Position numbers and translations under genes: made by a program
Assembly (NCBI GenBank): GCA_902468045.1
Contig: CABQXG010000065.1
Location: 1 to 7,005, forward strand
DNA: 7,005 nt
Direction: 5' to 3'
DNA from: an uncultured Collinsella sp.
GTDB lineage: Bacteria > Actinomycetota > Coriobacteriia > Coriobacteriales > Coriobacteriaceae
The notes under the pieces: generated by a model
Seen by the model: the letters and a program-made list of their open reading frames with translations, nothing else
Databases searched by the model: none
What the model was told of the DNA's origin: nothing
In this document: piece by piece, positions 1-4,966 of the stretch
Position numbering within the stretch: position 1 is the first letter of the stretch
How the letters are laid out: every line of letters starts with the position of its first letter

Positions 1-372
1 ATTGTTGGACAATCGATCGATGATCTTGGTGTTGGTGAGCACGATGGTTTTGCCATTGGCAAGCGTGACTTCGTTGTCCGGGGCCTCGGCGCCGTCCGCA
101 TCGTCGGTGCCAAACACAATATGCCCGACCACACTTGCCCAAGCATATCCAGTCGTGGTGCCCAGATCGCTTTTGACCTCATGCCCCACGCGCGGTTCGC
201 GTGCGGCATGCGCCTGCATCATGGACGGCACGGTCATGCCATAGGCAGAAACGCCAGCTATGACCAGCACCAGCGAGCACGATAGCAGTGCGTACGCCCG
301 CGGCGCCAAGCCCAGTCGGCGTCGCATGCGCACCGCGGCGCCGCGCTTTGTCTGAGTGCCACCGGGCCGCAT
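1..372 (-). CDS. Hypothetical exported/membrane-anchored protein (5' part, runs off left edge)
   Basis: The reading frame opens at the ATG at 372 and stays open for 124 codons to the window edge, so only the N-terminal part is visible. The start is chosen because a strong GGAGGAG site (384-378) lies 5 bases ahead of it. The protein begins with a basic stretch (RMRRRLG, residues 15-21), then a hydrophobic segment at about residues 26-46, then an AHA/A site at 54-57 that could be cut by signal peptidase. This is the layout of a signal peptide or N-terminal anchor. The remaining visible residues (about 57-124) are polar, with Gly-Thr and Asp/Glu-rich stretches, and look extracytoplasmic. I do not recognise a family. 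An in-frame ATG at 429 would add 19 residues and has no ribosome site. The frame is well supported; the function is unknown. Confidence 0.72.
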   Translation of the reverse strand, partial: MRPGGTQTKRGAAVRMRRRLGLAPRAYALLSCSLVLVIAGVSAYGMTVPSMMQAHAAREPRVGHEVKSDLGTTTGYAWASVVGHIVFGTDDADGAEAPDNEVTLANGKTIVLTNTKIIDRLSNN

Positions 373-377
373 GCGTT

Positions 378-384
378 CTCCTCC
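378..384 (-). promoter_or_regulatory. Strong Shine-Dalgarno site deciding the start of the left-edge gene
   Basis: GGAGGAG on the minus strand, 5 bases ahead of the ATG at 372. It favours that ATG over the in-frame ATG at 429, which has only CTCAAAC in front of it. It follows the T-tract of the hairpin at 395-412 directly. Confidence 0.7.
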
Positions 385-412
385 AAGAAAAACACGCCGC
401 TCAGAAGCGGCG
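385..412 (-). terminator. Intrinsic terminator-like hairpin just ahead of the left-edge gene's ribosome site
   Basis: On the minus strand a perfect 7-bp stem (CGCCGCT / AGCGGCG, 412-406 and 401-395) with a 4-base loop is followed by TGTTTTTCTT. This is a classical Rho-independent terminator shape. It could end transcripts coming from recR. It also lies between the candidate promoter at 435-443 and the ribosome site at 378-384, so it may act as a leader attenuator for the left-edge gene. The hairpin is seen directly; its role is inferred. Confidence 0.6.
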
Positions 413-434
413 CATTCATTCAAATCCATGTTTG

Positions 435-465
435 AGTGTATCAGCGAACCCAAAAGGTTGCGCAA
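435..465 (-). promoter_or_regulatory. Candidate extended -10 promoter for the left-edge gene
   Basis: On the minus strand TGATACACT (443-435) fits an extended -10 element, TG-n-TACACT. A weak -35, TTGCGC (465-460), is 19 bases from TACACT, or 17 from the overlapping hexamer GATACA. The -35 lies inside the 10-bp palindrome GTTGCGCAAC (457-466), so a bound regulator would block it. Transcription would start near 428-429. The same TG-n-TAC pattern is seen upstream of ybaB and of the kinase gene. Confidence 0.4.
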
Positions 466-474
466 CGAATGGGC

Positions 475-501
475 AAATTAAGGATGCGAGCGGAAGCATC
501 C
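475..501 (-). terminator. Possible terminator downstream of recR
   Basis: On the minus strand a 6-bp stem GGATGC / GCATCC (501-496 and 487-482) with an 8-base loop is followed by TTAATTTG. The T-tract is poor, so this is only a candidate end point for the ybaB-recR transcript, about 115 bases past the recR stop. The same bases belong to the imperfect direct repeat at 484-526. Confidence 0.3.
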
Positions 502-526
502 ATGCGATAAGCGGATACGAAGCATC
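484..526. repeat. Imperfect tandem repeat pair between recR and the left-edge gene
   Basis: Copy 1 (484-500) reads ATGCGA-GCGGA-AGCATC and copy 2 (502-526) reads ATGCGA-taa-GCGGA-tacga-AGCATC. The same three blocks occur in the same order, with two short insertions in copy 2. Copy 1 can fold through GATGC/GCATC arms. Function is unknown. A local duplication or paired binding sites would both fit. Confidence 0.5.
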
Positions 527-542
527 TTTGTTGCACAACAAA
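527..542. promoter_or_regulatory. Operator-like dyad TTTGTTG-CA-CAACAAA
   Basis: A perfect 7-bp inverted repeat with a 2-base centre. Its core GTTGCACAAC (530-539) differs by one base from the 10-bp palindrome GTTGCGCAAC at 457-466. The two centres are 73 bp apart, close to seven helical turns. The pair looks like two sites for one dimeric regulator acting on the left-edge gene, but no regulator gene is in view. Confidence 0.4.
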
Positions 543-552
543 CTCACAGTCG

Positions 553-578
553 CACGGGGAAATTATGACCACCCCGTG
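553..578. repeat. Hairpin-capable inverted repeat downstream of recR
   Basis: CACGGGG (553-559) pairs with CCCCGTG (572-578) across a 12-base loop, about 40 bases past the recR stop codon. No T-tract follows on the minus strand. It may therefore stabilise the mRNA 3' end rather than terminate transcription. Confidence 0.4.
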
Positions 579-617
579 AGTCGCGAGGAAAACATACAGC
601 AGGAGCAGGCTCGCCAC

Positions 618-1214
618 CTAAATCGCGCGACGGGCCTCTATGGCGCGGCCAAGCGTAAGCTCGTCGGCATACTCCAAGTCGCCGCCCACGGGAAGGCCGC
701 TTGCCAGACGCGACACCTCGACGCCCAACGGCTTGATGGTACGGGCCAGATAGCTCGCCGTGGTCTCGCCCTCGATGTTGGGGTTGGTGGCGATGATGAC
801 CTCATGGATGTCCTCGCGGCCCAGACGCGCCAGCAGCTCGCGGATGTGCAACTGCTCGGGACCAATCTTGTCCATGGGGCTGATCACGCCGCCCAATACG
901 TGGTAGAGGCCGTGGTAGCTGCCCGTGCGCTCGATCGCCTGGACGTCACGCGGCTCGCCCACCACGCAAATGCGAGTGGTATCGCGCATCGAGTCCTGGC
1001 AGATGGAGCACTCGTCGGCCGTGGCGTAGTTAAAGCAGCGGCTGCAAAAGTGGACCTCCTGCTTGACCTCCAGGATGGCCTCGGCCAGGCGGCGGGCCTC
1101 CTCGGCATCGGCCTCCAACAGGTAATAGGCGATGCGCTGGGCCGACTTGGGGCCAATGCCCGGCAGACGGCCCATCTCATCGAGCAGTTTTTGCAGACTG
1201 TGGTTGGCACTCAT
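618..1214 (-). CDS. recR: Recombination mediator protein RecR
   Basis: RecR acts with RecO (and RecF) in the cytoplasm to load RecA at single-strand gaps. The 198 residues match the usual length of about 200. The order of parts is canonical: a helix-hairpin-helix with [17 protein letters not shown] at 17-33, a four-cysteine zinc finger (C57, C60, C69, C72), then a Toprim domain from about residue 80 (ICVVGEPRD with E87, then [10 protein letters not shown], then ATNPNIEGE). The start at 1214 fits the family's N-terminus. No clear Shine-Dalgarno precedes it: the upstream bases are AGACACACATATAT. The ybaB stop lies only 13 bases upstream, so recR is probably translated by coupling within a ybaB-recR operon. 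The protein appears intact. Confidence 0.97.
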   Translation of the reverse strand: MSANHSLQKLLDEMGRLPGIGPKSAQRIAYYLLEADAEEARRLAEAILEVKQEVHFCSRCFNYATADECSICQDSMRDTTRICVVGEPRDVQAIERTGSYHGLYHVLGGVISPMDKIGPEQLHIRELLARLGREDIHEVIIATNPNIEGETTASYLARTIKPLGVEVSRLASGLPVGGDLEYADELTLGRAIEARRAI

Positions 1215-1227
1215 ATATATGTGTGTC

Positions 1228-1548
1228 TTAGAACGGCATGCCCGGGATGTTGAGGCCGCCGGTGATGGCGCCCATCTGCTTGTTGGCGAGCTCGTTGACG
1301 CCGCGGACGGCCTCGTTGACGGCAGCCATGATCATGTCCTGCAGCATATCGACGTCCTCGGGATCGAGGGCATCGGGATCGATGGTGAGGTTGACGAGCT
1401 CCATCTCGCCGTTAACGGTCACCTTGACCATGCCGCCGCCGGCAGAGGCGTCGACGGTCTGGGACTTGAGGTTCTCCTGCGCGGCGGCAAGCTGCTCCTG
1501 CATCTTGCGAGCCTGCTTCATCATCTGCTGCATGTTCATACCGGCCAT
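1228..1548 (-). CDS. ybaB: Nucleoid-associated protein of the YbaB/EbfC family
   Basis: YbaB/EbfC proteins are small dimeric DNA-binding proteins that coat the nucleoid and are very often encoded between dnaX and recR. The product has 106 residues, the normal size. It opens with a Met/Gln-rich amphipathic helix (residues 3-30, [15 protein letters not shown]), then a GGG turn (37-39) and the core strands [19 protein letters not shown], then an acidic loop and helix (about 60-88), and a Gly/Met/Pro tail ending IPGMPF. AAAGGAG (1560-1554) lies 5 bases ahead of the start. The gene precedes recR by 13 bases. The usual direct link to dnaX is broken here by more than 800 bases containing an opposite-strand gene. 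Cellular targets are not shown by the sequence. Confidence 0.95.
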   Translation of the reverse strand: MAGMNMQQMMKQARKMQEQLAAAQENLKSQTVDASAGGGMVKVTVNGEMELVNLTIDPDALDPEDVDMLQDMIMAAVNEAVRGVNELANKQMGAITGGLNIPGMPF

Positions 1549-1561
1549 GATGGCTCCTTTA

Positions 1562-1605
1562 CGTGCGGCCGCACGCCGAGCTGCAAGGGCAGCCGGAGCA
1601 CGGCG
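1562..1605 (-). promoter_or_regulatory. Foldable leader of ybaB with a 14-bp palindrome beside the ribosome site
   Basis: CGTGCGGCCGCACG (1562-1575) is a perfect palindrome ending one base from the AAAGGAG site of ybaB (1560-1554). As RNA it gives a 5-bp stem with a GGCC loop. An alternative fold pairs CGCCG with CGGCG (1601-1605/1574-1578) around a GCTGC-CCTT-GCAGC hairpin. The two folds share bases 1574-1575. Translational control is possible but unproven. Confidence 0.35.
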
Positions 1606-1623
1606 GGACTTTCAAACTCAAAA

Positions 1624-1632
1624 ATCGTACCA
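1624..1632 (-). promoter_or_regulatory. Candidate extended -10 promoter for ybaB-recR
   Basis: TGGTACGAT on the minus strand (1632-1624) fits TG-n-TANNNT. No good -35 stands at the usual distance. Initiation would fall near 1617, giving a leader of about 70 bases that contains the hairpins at 1562-1605. This would make ybaB-recR independent of dnaX transcription. Confidence 0.35.
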
Positions 1633-1710
1633 CGGCGCGAGGCGAGAGAGCGGGGCGGACGTGTTACCTCAGTCGATATACATGTCCTCCAATACAAACC
1701 GCACTCAAAG

Positions 1711-1745
1711 ATTATGCAAGGTCGAATTATGCAAGGTTGCATAAT
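1711..1745. promoter_or_regulatory. 20-bp palindromic operator-like site with an additional half-site
   Basis: ATTATGCAAGGTTGCATAAT (1726-1745) consists of 9-bp perfect arms around GG. Bases 1711-1722 repeat the left arm and centre (ATTATGCAAGGT) exactly, with a 15-bp period. An arrangement of one full site plus one half-site is typical of a dimeric repressor binding between divergent genes. It contains CATAAT and TATTAT hexamers that could serve as -10 elements on either strand. Confidence 0.5.
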
Positions 1746-1775
1746 ATCGCACACTCAATCTAGTAGAGCCGAATC

Positions 1776-1838
1776 CGGCATTTCATGTGCGCCACTAAAT
1801 AGCTAAATGCCGAACCGCTGCTCGAGGCGGCGCACATG
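1776..1838 (+). repeat. Interlocked inverted repeats upstream of the 1888 gene
   Basis: Arm pair A is CGGCATTT (1776-1783) with AAATGCCG (1805-1812). Arm pair B is CATGTGCGCC (1784-1793) with GGCGCACATG (1829-1838), a perfect 10-bp match. The order is A-B-A'-B'. A third short pair, CCGC/GCGG (1815-1818/1827-1830), overlaps B'. In RNA, A and B would be mutually exclusive or knotted. In DNA they could be nested protein sites. The repeats are seen directly; no function is assigned. Confidence 0.5.
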
Positions 1839-1887
1839 GCGGCAGGGAATAATTTGATTGCCATAGATAGTAATTTGGAGGTGCCCC

Positions 1888-2361
1888 ATGAATGCCCCCA
1901 ACGCGCTCCAAAACATCCGCTCAAAACACCCCGTTGCATATGTGGTTCTCTATCTCTTTGTCGGCTGGGCATTGCTGGTTGTCATCACCCATGCCATAGC
2001 TTTTGGAACAGAACTGCTGATAGCCAGCTCGGACCAGCCCGTCGTCAAATGGGAGACGACCGATGAGTGCACCGACGGAACCCGAACCGTCTACTACAAC
2101 AGCCCGTCCCTCTATCAAGAGTTCAAGGTCAAGATAAAGGACTCCAAGATTGTCGATGCCGAACTAGGCGCTTTCTTGACAATCGGAGCAACCGTCAACG
2201 CCGAGCAAGTCGAGTACACGGACAGCCATGCGACGTATCGTATCGACCTCAGCATCCTAGGCCGACCGTCACGCACCTGTCTGCTCAAATGCGACATACG
2301 CGGCACCACACTACACATGTCCGAAATACAGATGCGCCCGGACAAGGGGGCCTCTTCTTGA
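1888..2361 (+). CDS. Small single-pass membrane protein of unknown function
   Basis: I do not recognise a family. The frame is supported by a GGAGG site (1877-1881) placed 6 bases ahead of the ATG and by a protein-like composition. The 157 residues comprise a short polar N-terminus, one transmembrane helix (about 16-39, starting VAYVVLYLFVGWALL), and a polar C-terminal domain of about 115 residues with alternating beta-like segments (VKIKDSKIVDAELGAFLTIG, then ATYRIDLSIL). Three cysteines (C61, C131, C135) lie after the helix and could form a disulphide if this domain is outside the cell. The gene runs against dnaX and ybaB and ends 21 bases from the dnaX stop. Three sampled 60-base stretches are about 48, 48 and 55% GC, against 63% in a sampled dnaX stretch and 77% in the YcxB-like gene. 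This suggests a later arrival, but no mobile gene or flanking duplication is seen. Confidence 0.75.
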   Translation: MNAPNALQNIRSKHPVAYVVLYLFVGWALLVVITHAIAFGTELLIASSDQPVVKWETTDECTDGTRTVYYNSPSLYQEFKVKIKDSKIVDAELGAFLTIGATVNAEQVEYTDSHATYRIDLSILGRPSRTCLLKCDIRGTTLHMSEIQMRPDKGASS

Positions 2362-2382
2362 GCAGTATACCCGCCTGCGCAG

Positions 2383-4851
2383 CTACTCCACCGGCTTGAA
2401 GATGGTGGCCTGGCCAAAGACGCTGCGGATGAGGGCCTTGGCCTCGTCCTCGGTCTGCGGGATGCTCGGGGCTGCGCCCTGATGGCCGAAGGGGCTGCCA
2501 GCACCGGGATTGGATTCCCAGGGAGCGGCGGGGACGTCGTCGTTTGCAGAGGCTGCGGGTGCCACAGCAGCGGCCTTGGTCGCGGACGCCGCACCCGGCA
2601 CGTCGAACGGGGGCAGATCGTCCCCGCCGGCATCGGCAGCAAAACCACCGACCATAGCATCGTCGTAGGGCACCTGCTCGGATTCCCATGGCGCAGCCTG
2701 CGCAGGCGGCTGAGCCATGGGGACGGACGCGCGCTCGGGCGCTCGGGGCGCGGGCTCGGTCGGGAGCTTGCCCGTGGCAGGAGCACCGGCAGGGTTGTCG
2801 GAGCGCAGCCAAGGGGCCTTGGCCAGGTCGGATGACTTGGGCGCAGGCGCGGCAGCGGACTTGGGCGCGGGGATCGGAGCAGCCGGTTTGGGCGCAGCGG
2901 GTTCAGGCGCCGACGGGGTCGGTGCCGCTACCGGCGCCGCTTTTGGCTGCGTCGCGCTGGCGCTCGAGGATGCAGGGGGCACCGAGGACACGGGTTGCAG
3001 GTCCGCAGATACCGCAGCCCGTGCAGATGGAGAATGCTCCTCATGTTGAGGAGCCGGCGTGCCACCCCCATCCAGGACATAGTCGACGGTACGACGACCG
3101 AAGACCGCGCAGACCGTCGGCAGGACCACCGACTGCGTATCGGCGCGACCGAGCATCTTAATGGCAAAAGTCGAACCCGCGGGGAACGAGACCGTGAGCT
3201 TGGAGCCGTCGTCGGCCGTGGCGCGGGCGTTGAGCAAAAGCCCTGCGTAGGAAGCCTGACGCGCCTTGACACGCTCGACAACCTCGGCCCATTTGCGCTG
3301 CAGCTCTCCGGCATCCTCGACCGCGGGCGTCTCGGCAGCACCGGCGGCGGCAACCTGGGCGGCATTGTTGGACTGGGGCTTAGGTGCCGGAGCGGTGGCA
3401 GGCGCGGGGGCTGCAACGGGCTGAGGCGCAGGCGCTGCAGGCTTGGAGGCTGACACGGACGCAGAACGGGGCGCAGGCTGAGCCGCCGGAGCGGCAGTAC
3501 CACGGTCCCAAGGCATACCGCCCTGGCGCGCGGACGTAGCAGCGGGGGCAGCGGATGCCGCCGGAGCGGCAGCACGAGCGCCCGAAATGAGCGTCGGCTG
3601 CTGGGCAGCAGCGGGTACGGATGCTGCAGGCGCGGCGGCCTGAGCAGCAGCCACGCTCGCCGGCACGGCGCCGTTGGCAACCATGGCCTCCAGACGCGCC
3701 ACGCGCTCGGCCAATGCCTCAATCGTTAAATCAGCCTCGGGACGCGCCAGGCGCGTGCAGGCAATCTCGAGCACCAGGCGCACGTCGCTCGCGCCCCTCA
3801 TCTCCAATGCGGTATCGTCGAGCACTGTCAGCACACGGGCCAGGCGGTCGGCAGGATGCTCGCCAAAGGCGACGGCCTCGGCAGCAAGCGCCTCGGCCTG
3901 CTCAGCACCGCCCTCAAACAACTCGGCACGGGCACCGGCAACGCAGGCAACATACACGTCGCGCACGTGCGCCACCAGGTCGCGCGTCAGCTCCAGCAGG
4001 TCGTTTCCTTCCTCGACCTGCGCACGGATCAGTCCATAGAGCTCGGCGACATCACGCTCGGCGATGGCGCGGGCAAACTCGCCCAGGATCTGGTCCGAAA
4101 CCTCGCCTAAAAGCGAGCGGGCGTCGTCCGCATGCACAGAACCGTTGCCAAAGACGCTCAGTTGCTCCAGCGTGGACAACGCGTCGCGCATGCCGCCCTT
4201 GGCATGGCGCGCCACGATAGCCAGCGCCTCGTCGTCGTAATCGAAGCCCTCCTGCTCGCACACGTATGCCAGGCGATGCTCAATATCCTCGTTGCCGATA
4301 CGGTGGAAATCGAAGCGCTGGCAGCGTGAGAGAATGGTCTCCAGAATCTTTTGCGGGTCGGTGGTGCACAGCACAAAGATCACGTGCGCCGGCGGCTCCT
4401 CAAGCGTCTTGAGCAGCGCGTTGAACGCCGCCGTCGTGAGCATGTGGACCTCGTCGATGATATAGATCTTGTACTTGCCGCGCACCGGGGCAAAGTTGAC
4501 GGAGTTGATGATCTCCTCGCGCACATTGTCCACGCCCGTGCGGGAGGCGGCATCGAGCTCGTAGACATCGGGGTGGTTACCCTCGGCAATGAGCTCGCAC
4601 TCCTCGCAAGTACCGTCGGGCATGCAGCCGCTTGCACCCTCGGCGCGCGCCGCCTCGGCATTGCGGCACAGCAGCGCCTTGGCCAGAATGCGCGCCATGG
4701 TGGTCTTGCCCGTGCCGCGCGGTCCGCAGAACAGGTACGCGTGGGACAGGCGCCCCTCGGTGATGGCGTGCTCGAGCGTCGAGACGATATGCTGCTGGCC
4801 CACCACGGAGTCAAAGGTGAGCGGGCGATACTTTCGGTACAACGATTCCAT
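2383..4851 (-). CDS. dnaX: DNA polymerase III subunit gamma/tau
   Basis: This is the ATPase motor of the clamp loader, which opens the sliding clamp and organises the replisome. The 822 residues start MESLYRKYRP, the standard DnaX N-terminus. Visible parts are Walker A GPRGTGKT (43-50), zinc-module cysteines C62, C76, C82 and C85, DAASR (100-104), Walker B IIDEVHML (131-138), sensor 1 TTDPQK (163-168), arginine-finger SRC (175-177) and sensor 2 GGMRDALS (219-226), with the collar helices reaching to about 390. Then come an Ala/Pro-rich linker (about 395-512), a folded domain with KWAEVVERVKARQ (about 514-595), a second long linker (about 596-795), and a short C-terminal piece (800-822) ending FGQATIFKPVE. 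It is longer than the 643-residue E. coli tau. No A-rich slippery heptamer was seen, so a frameshifted gamma form of the E. coli type is not supported. The frame stays open 158 codons further upstream, but that part lies antisense to the neighbouring gene. Confidence 0.97.
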   Translation of the reverse strand: MESLYRKYRPLTFDSVVGQQHIVSTLEHAITEGRLSHAYLFCGPRGTGKTTMARILAKALLCRNAEAARAEGASGCMPDGTCEECELIAEGNHPDVYELDAASRTGVDNVREEIINSVNFAPVRGKYKIYIIDEVHMLTTAAFNALLKTLEEPPAHVIFVLCTTDPQKILETILSRCQRFDFHRIGNEDIEHRLAYVCEQEGFDYDDEALAIVARHAKGGMRDALSTLEQLSVFGNGSVHADDARSLLGEVSDQILGEFARAIAERDVAELYGLIRAQVEEGNDLLELTRDLVAHVRDVYVACVAGARAELFEGGAEQAEALAAEAVAFGEHPADRLARVLTVLDDTALEMRGASDVRLVLEIACTRLARPEADLTIEALAERVARLEAMVANGAVPASVAAAQAAAPAASVPAAAQQPTLISGARAAAPAASAAPAATSARQGGMPWDRGTAAPAAQPAPRSASVSASKPAAPAPQPVAAPAPATAPAPKPQSNNAAQVAAAGAAETPAVEDAGELQRKWAEVVERVKARQASYAGLLLNARATADDGSKLTVSFPAGSTFAIKMLGRADTQSVVLPTVCAVFGRRTVDYVLDGGGTPAPQHEEHSPSARAAVSADLQPVSSVPPASSSASATQPKAAPVAAPTPSAPEPAAPKPAAPIPAPKSAAAPAPKSSDLAKAPWLRSDNPAGAPATGKLPTEPAPRAPERASVPMAQPPAQAAPWESEQVPYDDAMVGGFAADAGGDDLPPFDVPGAASATKAAAVAPAASANDDVPAAPWESNPGAGSPFGHQGAAPSIPQTEDEAKALIRSVFGQATIFKPVE

Positions 4852-4856
4852 GGGTG

Positions 4857-4863
4857 CTCCCCC
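4857..4863 (-). promoter_or_regulatory. Shine-Dalgarno site deciding the dnaX start
   Basis: GGGGGAG on the minus strand lies 5 bases ahead of the ATG at 4851. That ATG gives the family's expected MESLYRKYRP opening. It rules out the longer upstream frame, which reaches 5325. Confidence 0.7.
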
Positions 4864-4920
4864 GGGTATACTGAGATTTGTTGCCGCGACGGCCATGCGG
4901 TCGCACGGCATACTGCATTC

Positions 4921-4926
4921 ATAATA
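4921..4926. promoter_or_regulatory. AT-rich core shared by the divergent dnaX and YcxB-like promoters
   Basis: The 115 bases between the two divergent starts contain one clearly AT-rich spot, CATAATAA (4920-4927). On the minus strand it gives TATTAT (4926-4921), 5 of 6 bases of a consensus -10 for dnaX. On the plus strand it gives CATAAT for the 4967 gene. No convincing -35 was found at 16-18 bases on either side, so this remains a candidate. Confidence 0.3.
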
Positions 4927-4966
4927 ACCCGTACGGCGAGCCCGCCGCGATAGGAGTCTAAAGAGC

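Larger units (their letters stand above)
1549..1887. other. Non-coding divergent control region between ybaB (-) and the 1888 gene (+)
   Basis: No convincing gene lies in these 339 bases. The region holds, from the ybaB side: a 14-bp perfect palindrome CGTGCGGCCGCACG (1562-1575); nested hairpin arms (1574-1578/1601-1605 and 1580-1584/1589-1593); a candidate ybaB promoter (1624-1632); a 20-bp palindrome with an extra half-site (1711-1745); interlocked inverted repeats (1776-1838); and an AT-rich stretch (about 1847-1877) that probably carries the core promoter of the 1888 gene. Confidence 0.6.

Noticed and set aside
440..480. Possible tRNA T-arm at GGGTTCGCTG on the minus strand.
   Set aside because: It lacks the matching arm and the rest of the cloverleaf, and no acceptor stem pairs at the right distance.
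288..1253. Long plus-strand open frame of 321 codons across recR.
   Set aside because: It is a shadow on the opposite strand of recR. Such frames are common in GC-rich DNA, and it has no ribosome site or recognisable domains.
1669..1690. Minus-strand mini-ORF (MYID, then stop) behind GGAGG in the ybaB upstream region.
   Set aside because: The GGAGG is only 2 bases from the ATG, too close for normal initiation, and no attenuator pairing with it was seen.
2383..4851. Programmed frameshift in dnaX giving a short gamma form.
   Set aside because: No A-AAA-AAG type slippery heptamer was found. The linker codons are GC-rich and offer no A or T run of the needed length.
2688..4953. Several plus-strand open frames of 110-200 codons opposite dnaX.
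   Set aside because: They mirror the dnaX codon pattern. Their Arg/Pro/Ala-rich translations show no domains.
4852..4966. Small SRP RNA (4.5S) gene, often found close to dnaX.
   Set aside because: The conserved GGTCAGG...GGAA...AGCAGCC core is absent here and in the 1549-1887 region.
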